From: Paracoccus aurantiacus
GTDB lineage: Bacteria > Pseudomonadota > Alphaproteobacteria > Rhodobacterales > Rhodobacteraceae
Direction: 5' to 3'
Length of the DNA: 64,000 nucleotides
Assembly: GCF_007993065.1 (NCBI RefSeq)
Contig: NZ_VOPL01000001.1
Span: forward strand, 186,001 to 250,000
In this document: one piece after another, positions 1-7,960 of the stretch
Position numbering within the stretch: position 1 is the stretch's first letter
Layout of the letters: the number at the start of each line of letters is the position of its first letter
Notes under the pieces: generated by a model
Seen by the model: only the letters and a program-made list of their open reading frames with translations
Database searches by the model: none
Told to the model about the DNA's origin: nothing
Translations under genes and position numbers: made by a program

Positions 1-501
1 CGTGAAGCAAGGCTGGCTGAGATAGCTTGGCGGGATCGGACTTGCGGCGACGTCGATGATGGCCTTGCTGCCCGTGCGCGTCCAGTTATAGGTCTTGGTC
101 GGATCGAATGGCGGATAGTCGGGCTGCACGGGAATGACCAGAACCGTGCTGCGGTCGCCGACCTCGACCGGCGTTGTGGTGCTGTTGCCGCCCTGATGCG
201 GGAAGAAGACGTAGTAGGTCGCGGTCGAACCGGCCAGGGTTATCACGCTCAGCAGGCTCGATTTCATGGTGAGGATCTTTCCCTCGGCCAGCACTTGCCC
301 GCCCAGTTCGGTATCCTTCAGCAGCGCCTGACCGATTTCCGCGTTCTTGTCGCTGGCTTCGAACTGCTGGTCATCGTCTGCAAGATAAATCGTCGTCTGT
401 TCGGCAGCGCCGAATGTAAAGTTCTTCTGGCTCGCGAAGGGATAGCCGCTGGTCGATTTCACGGGCGCGGCAAAGGTATAGGCCTGGATCATGTAGGACA
501 T
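1..501 (-). CDS. Hint-domain secreted protein, N-terminal part (truncated by window edge)
   Basis: The minus strand is open from 501 to the left edge. It encodes a beta-rich stretch starting MSYMIQAYTFAAP, and its last visible residues are SYLSQPCFT. In Rhodobacteraceae proteins with a Hint (hedgehog/intein) autoprocessing domain, a less conserved N-terminal region of this kind leads into a PCFTxGT motif whose Cys opens the Hint fold. Here the Cys is about residue 165 and the rest lies outside the window. The ATG at 501 gives the family-like N-terminus but has no clear Shine-Dalgarno sequence; the frame stays open upstream to a TTG near 549. It is divergent from the hydrolase gene, and a CtrA-like box lies between them. 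The Hint assignment rests on a short motif at the edge. Confidence 0.7.
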   Translation of the reverse strand, partial: MSYMIQAYTFAAPVKSTSGYPFASQKNFTFGAAEQTTIYLADDDQQFEASDKNAEIGQALLKDTELGGQVLAEGKILTMKSSLLSVITLAGSTATYYVFFPHQGGNSTTTPVEVGDRSTVLVIPVQPDYPPFDPTKTYNWTRTGSKAIIDVAASPIPPSYLSQPCFT

Positions 502-566
502 GCGCGTCTGGTATCCCCGGGCCGCAACATCATCTCGGCGCTGATCAGAAAACAACCGGAAGATGA

Positions 567-582
567 TTAAGAAATAGTTAAC
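567..582. promoter_or_regulatory. CtrA-type binding site, TTAA-N7-TTAAC
   Basis: The bases read TTAAGAAATAGTTAAC, an exact match to the alphaproteobacterial CtrA full site. A third TTAA at 590-593 also makes a TTAAC-N6-GTTAA inverted repeat (578-593). The stretch 561-608 is strikingly AT-rich for this genome. The site lies about 65 bases upstream of the ATG of the Hint-domain gene and about 90 bases upstream of the divergent hydrolase gene. Control by CtrA is inferred from the motif alone. Confidence 0.55.
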
Positions 583-671
583 TCAATCGTTAATTTTTTA
601 TTTTCATTGTCCTATGGCCGCGATTGGCGCTAGCGTCGCGTTCGGAAACAACTTGGGGAAGGAGGCAGGCC

Positions 672-1361
672 ATGCGTCTGACCTGGCTGGGACATGCAAG
701 CTGGCGGCTGGAAATCGAGGATGCGGTGATCCTTATCGACCCGTGGCTGGACGGCAACCCGTCCTTTCCGGACGACCGCAAGGCCGACGCGGTCAGCGGT
801 GCAACGCACATCCTGATTACGCATGGTCACGGCGACCACGCCTCGGAAGCCGTGGCGCTGGCGCAAGAACTGAAGGTTCCGGTCTCGGGGATCTATGACC
901 TGATGCAGTATTGGGAGGGCGCGCACGGGATTGAAACCATCGGGTTCAACAAGGGCGGCACGGTCGATCTGGGCGGTGCGAAGGTGACGATGGTGAATGC
1001 AGCGCATTCCTCGTCCATGGCGGGCGCGGACGGTGCGCCGGTCTATGCGGGCCACGAATCCGGCTTCATGATCGCGGGCGAGGGCAAGACCATCTATTTC
1101 TCTGGCGATACGGATATCATGGCCGACATGGAATGGATGGGCGATCTGCACAAGCCCGATATCGGCATCCTTTCCATCGGCGGTCATTTCACGATGGACC
1201 CGGCGCGTGCGGCCTATGCGTCGAAGCGGTGGTTCGATTTCGACAGCATTGTCTGTTCTCACTATCTGACCTTCCCGTTTCTGGAACCCGATCTGGGGCC
1301 GCTTCGCGATCTTGGCGTCACGCTGATCGAACCGGAGGTCATGGTCCCCTTCAGCCCCTGA
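672..1361 (+). CDS. metal-dependent hydrolase, UPF0173/beta-lactamase-fold family
   Basis: A 229-residue metallo-beta-lactamase-fold protein of the UPF0173 (YtkL-like) type; its substrate is unknown. The start MRLTWLGHASW is characteristic, and the metal-binding motif THGHGDHASE lies near residues 54-63. Later ligands appear in NAAHSSS, in SGDTD and in the C-terminal CSHYLTFP segment. The ATG at 672 is preceded by GGAGG at 661-665. A longer start at 624 is possible but lacks a ribosome site and family similarity. The product is probably cytoplasmic, with no signal peptide. Family assignment is firm, function is not. Confidence 0.88.
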   Translation: MRLTWLGHASWRLEIEDAVILIDPWLDGNPSFPDDRKADAVSGATHILITHGHGDHASEAVALAQELKVPVSGIYDLMQYWEGAHGIETIGFNKGGTVDLGGAKVTMVNAAHSSSMAGADGAPVYAGHESGFMIAGEGKTIYFSGDTDIMADMEWMGDLHKPDIGILSIGGHFTMDPARAAYASKRWFDFDSIVCSHYLTFPFLEPDLGPLRDLGVTLIEPEVMVPFSP

Positions 1362-1428
1362 TCGGGCCGGCGCGCCTTGCAGCGACTTGCGGGCGGGGCT
1401 AAACCGTCGCCAAGTTAAAGGAGCATCC

Positions 1429-1716
1429 ATGTCCATCACGCAAGACGAGGCGCGCAAGGTCGCCCATCTGGCCCGGATCGCGGTCGAGGAGGAACATCTT
1501 CCCGCGCTCGCCGCAGAGCTGAACAATATCCTTCATTTCATGGAGCAGTTGAACGAGGTCGATGTCGAAGGTGTCGAGCCGATGACCGGCGTGACCCCGA
1601 TGCGCCTGAAGCGTCGCGAGGATGTCGTGACGGATGGTGGTTACCCCGAAAAGATCCTCGCCAATGCGCCGGATGCGCGCGAGGGGTTCTTTGCCGTGCC
1701 GAAGGTGGTCGAATGA
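1429..1716 (+). CDS. gatC: Asp-tRNA(Asn)/Glu-tRNA(Gln) amidotransferase subunit C
   Basis: The 95-residue small subunit of the GatCAB transamidosome, which wraps around GatA at its interface with GatB. The N-terminus [17 protein letters not shown] and the central [16 protein letters not shown] block are typical, as is the C-terminal [12 protein letters not shown], where family members often end in xxFxVPKVVE. GGAG sits just upstream of the ATG. Its stop overlaps the gatA start by four bases (ATGA), so the pair is translationally coupled. gatB is not in the window, which is common in alphaproteobacteria. Confidence 0.96.
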   Translation: MSITQDEARKVAHLARIAVEEEHLPALAAELNNILHFMEQLNEVDVEGVEPMTGVTPMRLKRREDVVTDGGYPEKILANAPDAREGFFAVPKVVE

Positions 1717-3194
1717 GCGATCTGAACAGGCTGACCATCGCCGAGGCCCGCGACGGGATGCGGGCAGGCAAGCTGAGCTCGGTCGAGCTGACCGAAGCAT
1801 GCCTTAATGCAATCGACGGCGCGGGAACGCTGAATGCATTCGTCCACCAGACGCCGGAACTTGCGGTCGAAATGGCCAGGGTCGCGGACCATCGTATCAA
1901 GGCGGGCGACGGCGCGCCGATGACGGGCATTCCGCTGGGAATCAAGGACCTGTTCTGCACGAACGGGGTCGCGACACAGGCGGCGAGCAATATTCTGGAC
2001 GGCTTCCGGCCGGAATATGAATCGACCGTGACGCAGAACCTTTGGGATGCGGGCGCGGTCATGCTGGGCAAGCTGAACATGGACGAATTCGCGATGGGGT
2101 CGTCGAACGAGACGAGCGCCTATGGCAATGCCGTCAATCCGTGGAAGGTCGATGACCGGCAATTGACGCCGGGCGGATCGTCGGGCGGCTCGGCCGCTGC
2201 CGTCGCGGCAGACCTTTGCCTGGCGGCGACCGGAACCGATACGGGCGGGTCGATCCGTCAGCCTGCCGCGTTCACGGGAACCGTCGGGCTGAAGCCGACT
2301 TACGGTCGCGTCAGCCGCTGGGGCACGATTGCCTTCGCGTCCAGTCTCGATCAGGCCGGCCCGATGACCAAGACCGTGCGTGACGCGGCGATCATGCTGG
2401 GGGCGATGGCCTCGGTCGATCCGAAGGATTCGACCTCTGCCGATATTCCGGTGCCTGATTTCGAAGCGGCGCTGACCGGCGATATTCGCGGCAAGAAGAT
2501 CGGCATTCCCCGCGAATACCGCATGGACGGGATGCCTGCCGAGATTGATGCACTGTGGCAGAAGGGTGCCGAGATGCTGCGCGACGCAGGCGCCGAGATT
2601 GTCGATATCAGCCTGCCGCATACGAAATACGCGCTGCCGGCGTATTACGTTGTCGCGCCCGCCGAGGCATCGTCGAACCTTGCCCGTTATGACGGTGTGC
2701 GTTACGGGCGCCGCGCGAAGCTGGCGCAGGGCGACGGCGTCGTCGAGATGTATGAAAAAACCCGTGCCGAAGGCTTCGGGCCAGAGGTCAAGCGTCGCCT
2801 GATGATCGGCACTTACGTGCTTTCGGCAGGCTTCTATGACGCGTATTATAACCGCGCCCGCAAGGTGCGCGCGCTGATCAAGCGTGACTTCGAACAGGCT
2901 TATGCGGCAGGCGTGGACGCGATCCTGACGCCTGCTACGCCGTCCGCTGCGTTCGGGCTGGGTGAAATGTCCGGCAAGGACCCGGTCGAAATGTATCTGC
3001 TCGACGTGTTCACGGTGACGGTAAACCTTGCCGGTTTGCCGGGGATCTCGGTCCCGGTTGGCCTTGACGGACAGGGGCTTCCGCTTGGCTTGCAGCTTAT
3101 TGGCCGGCCTTTCGAGGAAGGCGATTTGCTGAATCACGCCTATGTACTTGAACGAGCGGCCGGTTTCGCGGCAAAACCGGAACAGTGGTGGTAA
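1713..3194 (+). CDS. gatA: Asp-tRNA(Asn)/Glu-tRNA(Gln) amidotransferase subunit A
   Basis: Glutaminase subunit (493 aa) of GatCAB. It releases ammonia from glutamine to convert mischarged Glu-tRNA(Gln) and Asp-tRNA(Asn). It carries the amidase-signature Ser-cisSer-Lys triad: Lys78 in GIKDLF, Ser156 in GGSSGGS and nucleophile Ser180 in [12 protein letters not shown]. Length and C-terminal LQLIGRPF motif are normal for the family. It overlaps gatC by four bases. The gene implies indirect charging of at least one of the two tRNAs. Confidence 0.97.
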   Translation: MSDLNRLTIAEARDGMRAGKLSSVELTEACLNAIDGAGTLNAFVHQTPELAVEMARVADHRIKAGDGAPMTGIPLGIKDLFCTNGVATQAASNILDGFRPEYESTVTQNLWDAGAVMLGKLNMDEFAMGSSNETSAYGNAVNPWKVDDRQLTPGGSSGGSAAAVAADLCLAATGTDTGGSIRQPAAFTGTVGLKPTYGRVSRWGTIAFASSLDQAGPMTKTVRDAAIMLGAMASVDPKDSTSADIPVPDFEAALTGDIRGKKIGIPREYRMDGMPAEIDALWQKGAEMLRDAGAEIVDISLPHTKYALPAYYVVAPAEASSNLARYDGVRYGRRAKLAQGDGVVEMYEKTRAEGFGPEVKRRLMIGTYVLSAGFYDAYYNRARKVRALIKRDFEQAYAAGVDAILTPATPSAAFGLGEMSGKDPVEMYLLDVFTVTVNLAGLPGISVPVGLDGQGLPLGLQLIGRPFEEGDLLNHAYVLERAAGFAAKPEQWW

Positions 3195-3215
3195 AGTCCT
3201 GAAGGAGGGCGCGCG

Positions 3216-3884
3216 ATGAAGAAGGTGGTTCTTGGATTGGCCTGCGCGCTTGGCGTATCAGCCTGTGCAGACGGAACCGGGCAGGTGCTGGACCCGAGAT
3301 ATCGTTTCAGCGGCGCGACCCCCTATGATCAGTACCGGGCGCAGCGCGAACTGGCACTGACCGGGCAGGGCGCGACCCCGACGACCGTTCCGAAGAAGCG
3401 GCCCTTCGCCGCGCCGACACCCGAACAGATCGCCTCGCCCACGGCATGGCAGCGGATCGAGGCGTCGCGTGCGCGCGCTGGCCAGGCTGCCGGGGCGCGT
3501 GGTGCAGGCGGTGGTTATTACGACCCCGCGACGGGCCGTCGCGTGACCGCTTCGGGCAATACGCGCAGCGCTGCTGTAACAGCCGCGACGCCCGCCGTGA
3601 CGACCCATGCGGTGCCCCCGGCAACGGTGACAGAGGCCGAGGCCGACAGGTTGCGCCGCTATGCCGTCACCCAGAACCACCCCGTCGGCGAGATCGTTTA
3701 TCCGCGTACGCGGGGCACGCAGACCGACGCGGCCCGCGCCTGCGCCCAGTTCCCCAATGCCGAAGCCGCGCAGCTCATGTTCCTGTCCTCGGGCGGGCCG
3801 CAGCGCGATCCGCTGGGAATGGACCCGGATGGCGACGGTTTCGTCTGTGAATGGGACCCGACCTATTACATGGCGGAACGCTGA
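3216..3884 (+). CDS. lipoprotein with C-terminal Excalibur calcium-binding motif
   Basis: A 222-residue exported protein. The N-terminus MKKVVLGLACALGVSAC has a lysine pair, a hydrophobic core and a VSAC lipobox with Cys17, so it is probably a lipoprotein. The middle (residues 40-140) is low-complexity and rich in Ala, Pro, Thr and Gly. The C-terminus has DPLGMDPDGDGFVCEWDP, the DxDxDGxxCE signature of the Excalibur extracellular calcium-binding repeat. A strong AGGAGG ribosome site precedes the ATG. Its stop overlaps the cupin start by one base. Specific role unknown. Confidence 0.8.
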   Translation: MKKVVLGLACALGVSACADGTGQVLDPRYRFSGATPYDQYRAQRELALTGQGATPTTVPKKRPFAAPTPEQIASPTAWQRIEASRARAGQAAGARGAGGGYYDPATGRRVTASGNTRSAAVTAATPAVTTHAVPPATVTEAEADRLRRYAVTQNHPVGEIVYPRTRGTQTDAARACAQFPNAEAAQLMFLSSGGPQRDPLGMDPDGDGFVCEWDPTYYMAER

Positions 3885-4330
3885 TGATCCTGCGCGCAGG
3901 CAGTGTCGCGGCGGAACATGTCGCAGGCTCGGCCCCGCGCATCGAGGAACGCTTCGGCGATGCCGCAGGCATGACGGGGATGGGTGTCAACGTCGTGACG
4001 CTCGCCCCCGGCGAACGCTCTGCCCAGAAGCACTGGCACTCGCATAGCGACGAATTTGTTCTGGTCCTTGAAGGAACGGCGACCGTCATCGAAGACGAAT
4101 GCGCGACCGAAATCGGCCCCGGCGATATGGCGATCTGGCCAGCGGGCGTTACGGTTGCGCATCAAGTCGTCAACCAAGGCGAGACGCCGCTTCGCTATCT
4201 GTGTGCGGGAACCAACCCGCCAGCCGAAACCGTGCGCTACCCGGACGAGGGCGAGACGCTGTTTCTCGTTCATCCTGACTGGCATGTCATCGGCGATGAC
4301 GGAACCATCCGGCGCAGTGGTCGCGAATGA
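3884..4330 (+). CDS. cupin-domain protein
   Basis: A 148-residue single-domain cupin. Motif 1 is visible as HWHSHSDEFVLVLEG around residues 46-60 and motif 2 as GPGDMAIWPAGVTVAHQVVN around residues 79-98. These supply the usual His/Glu metal ligands of the small beta barrel. The C-terminal half resembles cupins annotated as sugar-binding or transcriptional-effector types, but no substrate can be read from the sequence. The ATG shares a base with the preceding stop, and the stop overlaps the following amidase start by four bases. Confidence 0.82.
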   Translation: MILRAGSVAAEHVAGSAPRIEERFGDAAGMTGMGVNVVTLAPGERSAQKHWHSHSDEFVLVLEGTATVIEDECATEIGPGDMAIWPAGVTVAHQVVNQGETPLRYLCAGTNPPAETVRYPDEGETLFLVHPDWHVIGDDGTIRRSGRE

Positions 4331-4977
4331 CGTTCCCCTCGCCGAACCACGGCGACAGGCGCGGTGGCGCCGTGCCGTCGCTGATCGTGATCCACTATAC
4401 CGGCATGGCGGACGGGCCTTCGGCGCGGGACCGTCTGTGCGATCCCGCAGCCGAGGTCAGCGCGCATTGGCTGGTTCACGAGGACGGCACGACAGAGGCG
4501 CTGGTTCCCGAAGATCGCAGGGCTTGGCATGCCGGCGCGGGGGCGTGGCGCGGACAGGAAGACGTCAACTCCCGCTCGATCGGTATCGAACTGGTCAATC
4601 CCGGCAATCGCCCGTTTCCCGCAGCCCAGATGGATGCGCTAGAACTTCTGCTGGGGCGGATCATGGCGCGGTGGTCGATCGGACCCGGTGGCGTCATCGG
4701 CCATTCCGACATGGCCCCCGGCCGCAAGATTGACCCCGGCCCGCGCTTCGACTGGGCGCGGCTGGCGCGGCAGGGGCTTGCGATCCACCCGCAGGGTCCG
4801 GGCGATGACAGGCCGCTGCAGGACAGTCTGACCGCGATCGGCTATCCCGATGCCGGTGCCGAGGCCCGCCTTGCCGCGTTCCGCCTGCGCTTCCGGCCCG
4901 GCGCGACCGGGCCCGAGGACGCGGCCGACCGACGCCTTGCCGCCGCCGCCGCGGCGGCCTTTTCGCCGGCGCCCTGA
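4327..4977 (+). CDS. N-acetylmuramoyl-L-alanine amidase, AmpD-like
   Basis: A 216-residue amidase_2/PGRP-fold zinc enzyme that cleaves the bond between MurNAc (or anhydroMurNAc) and L-Ala. Zinc ligands are readable: His23 in VIHYTG, His126 in GHSDMAPG and Asp136 in KIDPGP. Catalytic candidates are Glu88 in GIELVN and Lys134. There is no signal peptide, so it should act in the cytoplasm on recycled muropeptides, as AmpD does. The C-terminal 60 residues form a short peptidoglycan-binding-like tail. It overlaps the cupin gene by four bases. A periplasmic AmiD-type role is the less likely alternative. Confidence 0.88.
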   Translation: MTFPSPNHGDRRGGAVPSLIVIHYTGMADGPSARDRLCDPAAEVSAHWLVHEDGTTEALVPEDRRAWHAGAGAWRGQEDVNSRSIGIELVNPGNRPFPAAQMDALELLLGRIMARWSIGPGGVIGHSDMAPGRKIDPGPRFDWARLARQGLAIHPQGPGDDRPLQDSLTAIGYPDAGAEARLAAFRLRFRPGATGPEDAADRRLAAAAAAAFSPAP

Positions 4978-4982
4978 GGCCC

Positions 4983-5009
4983 TTGCCCTTCGCTTCCCCC
5001 CGCTATAAT
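4983..5009 (+). promoter_or_regulatory. possible promoter of the MATE gene
   Basis: TATAAT at 5004-5009 is a perfect -10 hexamer. TTGCCC at 4983-4988 is a weak -35 with a short 15-base spacer. Transcription would begin at about 5016-5018, at the start codon itself. The motif is direct observation; promoter activity is inferred. Confidence 0.35.
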
Positions 5010-5017
5010 CGCGGCGG

Positions 5018-6394
5018 ATGGATGTTACCCGTTACCGCCCTCATGTAATCGCCACGCTGGCGCTTGGCCTGCCGCTTGTCGGCGGTCATCTGGCGCGCAT
5101 GGCCATTGGCATCAGCGATACTGTCATGGTCGGCTGGTATGGGGTCGATGCGCTGGCGGCGCTTGTGCTCGCGACTTCGTTTCTGTTCATTTTCATGATG
5201 CTGGGCGCCGGATACGGTATCGGCGCGCTTGGTCTTCTGGCCTCTGCCCATGCGCGCGGCGACACGACCGAAATGCGACGGGCAACCCGCATGGCGCTGT
5301 GGCTTTCGACGATCCATGCCGCGATCATCATGCCTGCGCTGTGGTATTCAAAGCCGATCCTTCTGGCCTTGGGACAAGAGCAGATCGTGGCGCAACTGTC
5401 GCAGGACTATCTTCGCATCGCGGGCTGGGGTGCGGGGCTGACGCTGTGGGCGATGGTGATGAATTCATACCTCGCCTCGATGGAGCGGACGCAGGTTGTG
5501 CTGTGGCTGACTGTGGCCGGGCTGCCGCTGAACGTGCTGCTGAACTGGATGTTCATCTTCGGCAATCTCGGCGCGCCGGAACTGGGCGTGCGCGGCGCGG
5601 CCATCGCCTCGGTCGTGACGCAGGCGGTCACGCTGCTGGCGATCCTTTGCTATGCGCTGTGGCTGCCCCAGACCCGGCCCATCGCGCTTCTGCAGCGCTT
5701 CTGGCGCCCTGACTGGCCCGCCTTCCGCGCCATCTTCCGGCTGGGGATGCCTGTCGGGCTGACGCTGGTCGCGGAAATCGGAATGTTTGTCGGCAGCAAT
5801 ATCATGATGGGATGGTTTGGCACCGTGGCGCTGGCGGCGCATGGCATCGCGCTGCAGCTCGCCTCGATCACCTTCATGTTTCAGCTTGGCATGTCCAATG
5901 CCGCCACCATTCGCGCCGGTCAGGCACAGGGTCGTGCCGATATCGTGATGATGCGCGACGCGGCGCGCACGGTGATCTGGATCTCCGCCATTTTCGGCAT
6001 CATGACCAGTGCGCTTTTCGTCATCGCGCCCGAGCCGCTGGTATCGCTTTACCTCGACCCGACCAATCCCGAAGCCGCGCCGATTCTGTCGCTTGCGGTC
6101 GGGCTGATGTTCTGGGCTGCGCTGTTTCAGCTTGCCGATGCGCTTCAGGTGCAGGCGCTTGGTCTGCTGCGCGGGGTTCAGGATACGCGCGTGCCGATGT
6201 GGCTGGCCGGGTTCAGCTATTGGCTGATCGGGCTGCCCGCCGGCTATCTTCTGGCATTTCCCGGCGGGATGGGTCCGGCGGGGCTGTGGGCCGGATTGCT
6301 GGCCGGGCTTTGCGTCGCGGCCGTGCTGATGCTGCGCCGCTTCTATGGGGGGCTTGCGCGCGGGGACTGGACCCCTGCGCCTGCCGCGCGCTAG
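5018..6394 (+). CDS. MATE-family multidrug efflux transporter
   Basis: A 458-residue inner-membrane protein with about twelve hydrophobic segments arranged as two similar halves, typical of NorM-type Na+/H+-coupled drug exporters. Family hallmarks include the LPLVGGHLARMAIGISDTVMVG N-terminal helix and the repeated ALQLASITFMFQLGMSNAA segment at the start of the second half. Substrate cannot be predicted. There is no convincing Shine-Dalgarno sequence, and a TATAAT box ends only nine bases upstream of the ATG, so the transcript may be leaderless. Confidence 0.92.
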   Translation: MDVTRYRPHVIATLALGLPLVGGHLARMAIGISDTVMVGWYGVDALAALVLATSFLFIFMMLGAGYGIGALGLLASAHARGDTTEMRRATRMALWLSTIHAAIIMPALWYSKPILLALGQEQIVAQLSQDYLRIAGWGAGLTLWAMVMNSYLASMERTQVVLWLTVAGLPLNVLLNWMFIFGNLGAPELGVRGAAIASVVTQAVTLLAILCYALWLPQTRPIALLQRFWRPDWPAFRAIFRLGMPVGLTLVAEIGMFVGSNIMMGWFGTVALAAHGIALQLASITFMFQLGMSNAATIRAGQAQGRADIVMMRDAARTVIWISAIFGIMTSALFVIAPEPLVSLYLDPTNPEAAPILSLAVGLMFWAALFQLADALQVQALGLLRGVQDTRVPMWLAGFSYWLIGLPAGYLLAFPGGMGPAGLWAGLLAGLCVAAVLMLRRFYGGLARGDWTPAPAAR

Positions 6395-6425
6395 TCTTTC
6401 GCCGAAATCCAAGGAGAGGTCGCCC

Positions 6426-6662
6426 ATGCGTCCCGTTTTCGTGCAGTTCCGCTGCGCACCCGGCAAGACCTATGACGTCGCCGACGCCATCTATGACCGA
6501 GAGATCGTGTCCGAGTTGTATTCGACCTCGGGCGAATACGATCTGCTCGCCAAGGTTTACATTCCCGAAGATGCCGATGTCGGTCACTGGCTGAACGAGA
6601 ATCTGTTCGGCATCGACGGCATCAACCGAACCCTGACCACGATGACATTCAAGGCGTTCTGA
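6426..6662 (+). CDS. stand-alone Lrp/AsnC effector-binding (RAM) domain protein
   Basis: A 78-residue protein matching only the ligand-binding ferredoxin-like domain of Lrp/AsnC regulators. It starts MRPVFVQFRCAPGKTYD and has the SGEYDLLAKVYIP strand-helix block, with no helix-turn-helix. AAGGAGAGG lies just upstream of the ATG. Such SARD/RAM proteins form oligomers and may sense amino acids or modulate full-length Lrp partners. The gene sits alone between a MATE exporter and ftsY. Family is firm, ligand and partner unknown. Confidence 0.85.
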   Translation: MRPVFVQFRCAPGKTYDVADAIYDREIVSELYSTSGEYDLLAKVYIPEDADVGHWLNENLFGIDGINRTLTTMTFKAF

Positions 6663-6736
6663 ACCGGCGCATCGGCGCGGCACTTTCGCTTTGCCATCCG
6701 AGGTCTTAGGTTCCCGTCCAGAAGAAAGAGGTGGCC

Positions 6737-7960
6737 ATGTCGTTCTTTTCCAAGCTGCGCGAGCGGCTGACCAAATCATCGTCAAAGATCGGGCAGGGGC
6801 TTGACGATCTGGTCGGCGAGGGCTCGCCCGAGCCGGAAGCGGCGGCCGCGCAACCTGACCGCGAAACCGCGCCTTCCGCTGGTGCGACGGCACCCGCGCC
6901 CCCGGCAGGCCCGGCATCTGCCAGTCCGGCGCAGTCACCCGCGGCAGAGCAGCCGCGCCGCAGCGATCCCGCGCCGATCCCGATGCCGGTGCCAGATGCT
7001 GCGCGCCCCGCGCCGACCCCTGCACAGGCCCCCGCACAGGCTCCCACGCCGGCCCCTGCGCCAGAGGCCACGAAAAAGCCCGGCCTGATGGGCCGTATCT
7101 TCGGAGGCGCAGCGCCCGCGCCCGCCGAGCCGAAGCGAGAGCTTGACGATGCGATGCTTGAGGAGCTTGAGGATACACTGGTGGCAGCCGATATGGGCGT
7201 CGATACCGCCCTGCGCGTGACCGCCAATATCGCCGAGGGAAGGATGGGGCGTCGGGTTTCGGCGAGCGAGCTGAAAACCCTTCTTGCCACTGAAATCACC
7301 CGGATCATGTCCCCAGTCGCCCGTCCGCTGCCGCTTTACCCCAAAAAGCCGCAGGTGGTGCTGGTCGTCGGAGTTAACGGCTCTGGCAAGACCACGACGA
7401 TCGGCAAGCTTGCGAGCCAGTTCAAGGCGGCTGGGAAAAATGTTGTGATCGCTGCGGGTGATACATTCCGCGCTGCCGCCGTCGAACAGCTTCAGGTCTG
7501 GGGTCAGCGCGCCGGGGTTCCGGTGATGACCGCGCCCGAGGGATCGGACCCCGCAAGCCTAGCCTTCGATGCCATGACTCGCGCCGAGGCTGAGGGCGCG
7601 GACCTGCTGATGATCGACACCGCAGGCCGTCTGCAGAACCGCGCCGATCTGATGGAGGAACTGGCCAAGATCGTCCGGGTGATCCGCAAGAAAGACCCCT
7701 CGGCACCGCATAACACCCTGCTGGTGCTGGATGCGACGACAGGGCAGAACGCGCTGTCGCAGGTCGAGACTTTCCGCAAACTGGCCGATGTCTCGGGTCT
7801 GGTGATGACCAAGCTGGACGGCACGGCGCGCGGTGGCGTGCTGGTGGCGCTTGCCGACAAGTTCGGCCTGCCCATCCATGCCATCGGTGTGGGCGAGCAG
7901 ATCGACGATCTTGACGCCTTCGAACCCGACGAATTCGCCCGCGCGCTCGTGGGGCTGTGA
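6737..7960 (+). CDS. ftsY: signal recognition particle receptor FtsY
   Basis: SRP receptor GTPase (407 aa) that docks ribosome-SRP complexes at the membrane. Residues 1-120 are an acidic and then Ala/Pro-rich A domain of low complexity. The NG domain follows, with G1 GVNGSGKTTT, G3 DTAGR, G4 TKLDG and the closing GVGEQIDDL. Start chosen at ATG 6737 (MSFFSKLRERL), preceded by GAAAGAGG; a GTG at 6731 is in frame. Its TGA shares one base with the ATG of the next gene. Confidence 0.96.
   Translation: MSFFSKLRERLTKSSSKIGQGLDDLVGEGSPEPEAAAAQPDRETAPSAGATAPAPPAGPASASPAQSPAAEQPRRSDPAPIPMPVPDAARPAPTPAQAPAQAPTPAPAPEATKKPGLMGRIFGGAAPAPAEPKRELDDAMLEELEDTLVAADMGVDTALRVTANIAEGRMGRRVSASELKTLLATEITRIMSPVARPLPLYPKKPQVVLVVGVNGSGKTTTIGKLASQFKAAGKNVVIAAGDTFRAAAVEQLQVWGQRAGVPVMTAPEGSDPASLAFDAMTRAEAEGADLLMIDTAGRLQNRADLMEELAKIVRVIRKKDPSAPHNTLLVLDATTGQNALSQVETFRKLADVSGLVMTKLDGTARGGVLVALADKFGLPIHAIGVGEQIDDLDAFEPDEFARALVGL

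Noticed and set aside
196..570. 124-codon plus-strand frame at the left end
   Set aside because: The minus-strand frame over the same bases gives a family-like beta-rich protein leading to a Hint motif; the plus frame gives none.
7000..7090. Ala/Pro-rich repeated segment in ftsY
   Set aside because: Normal low-complexity linker of the FtsY A domain, not a separate repeat element.
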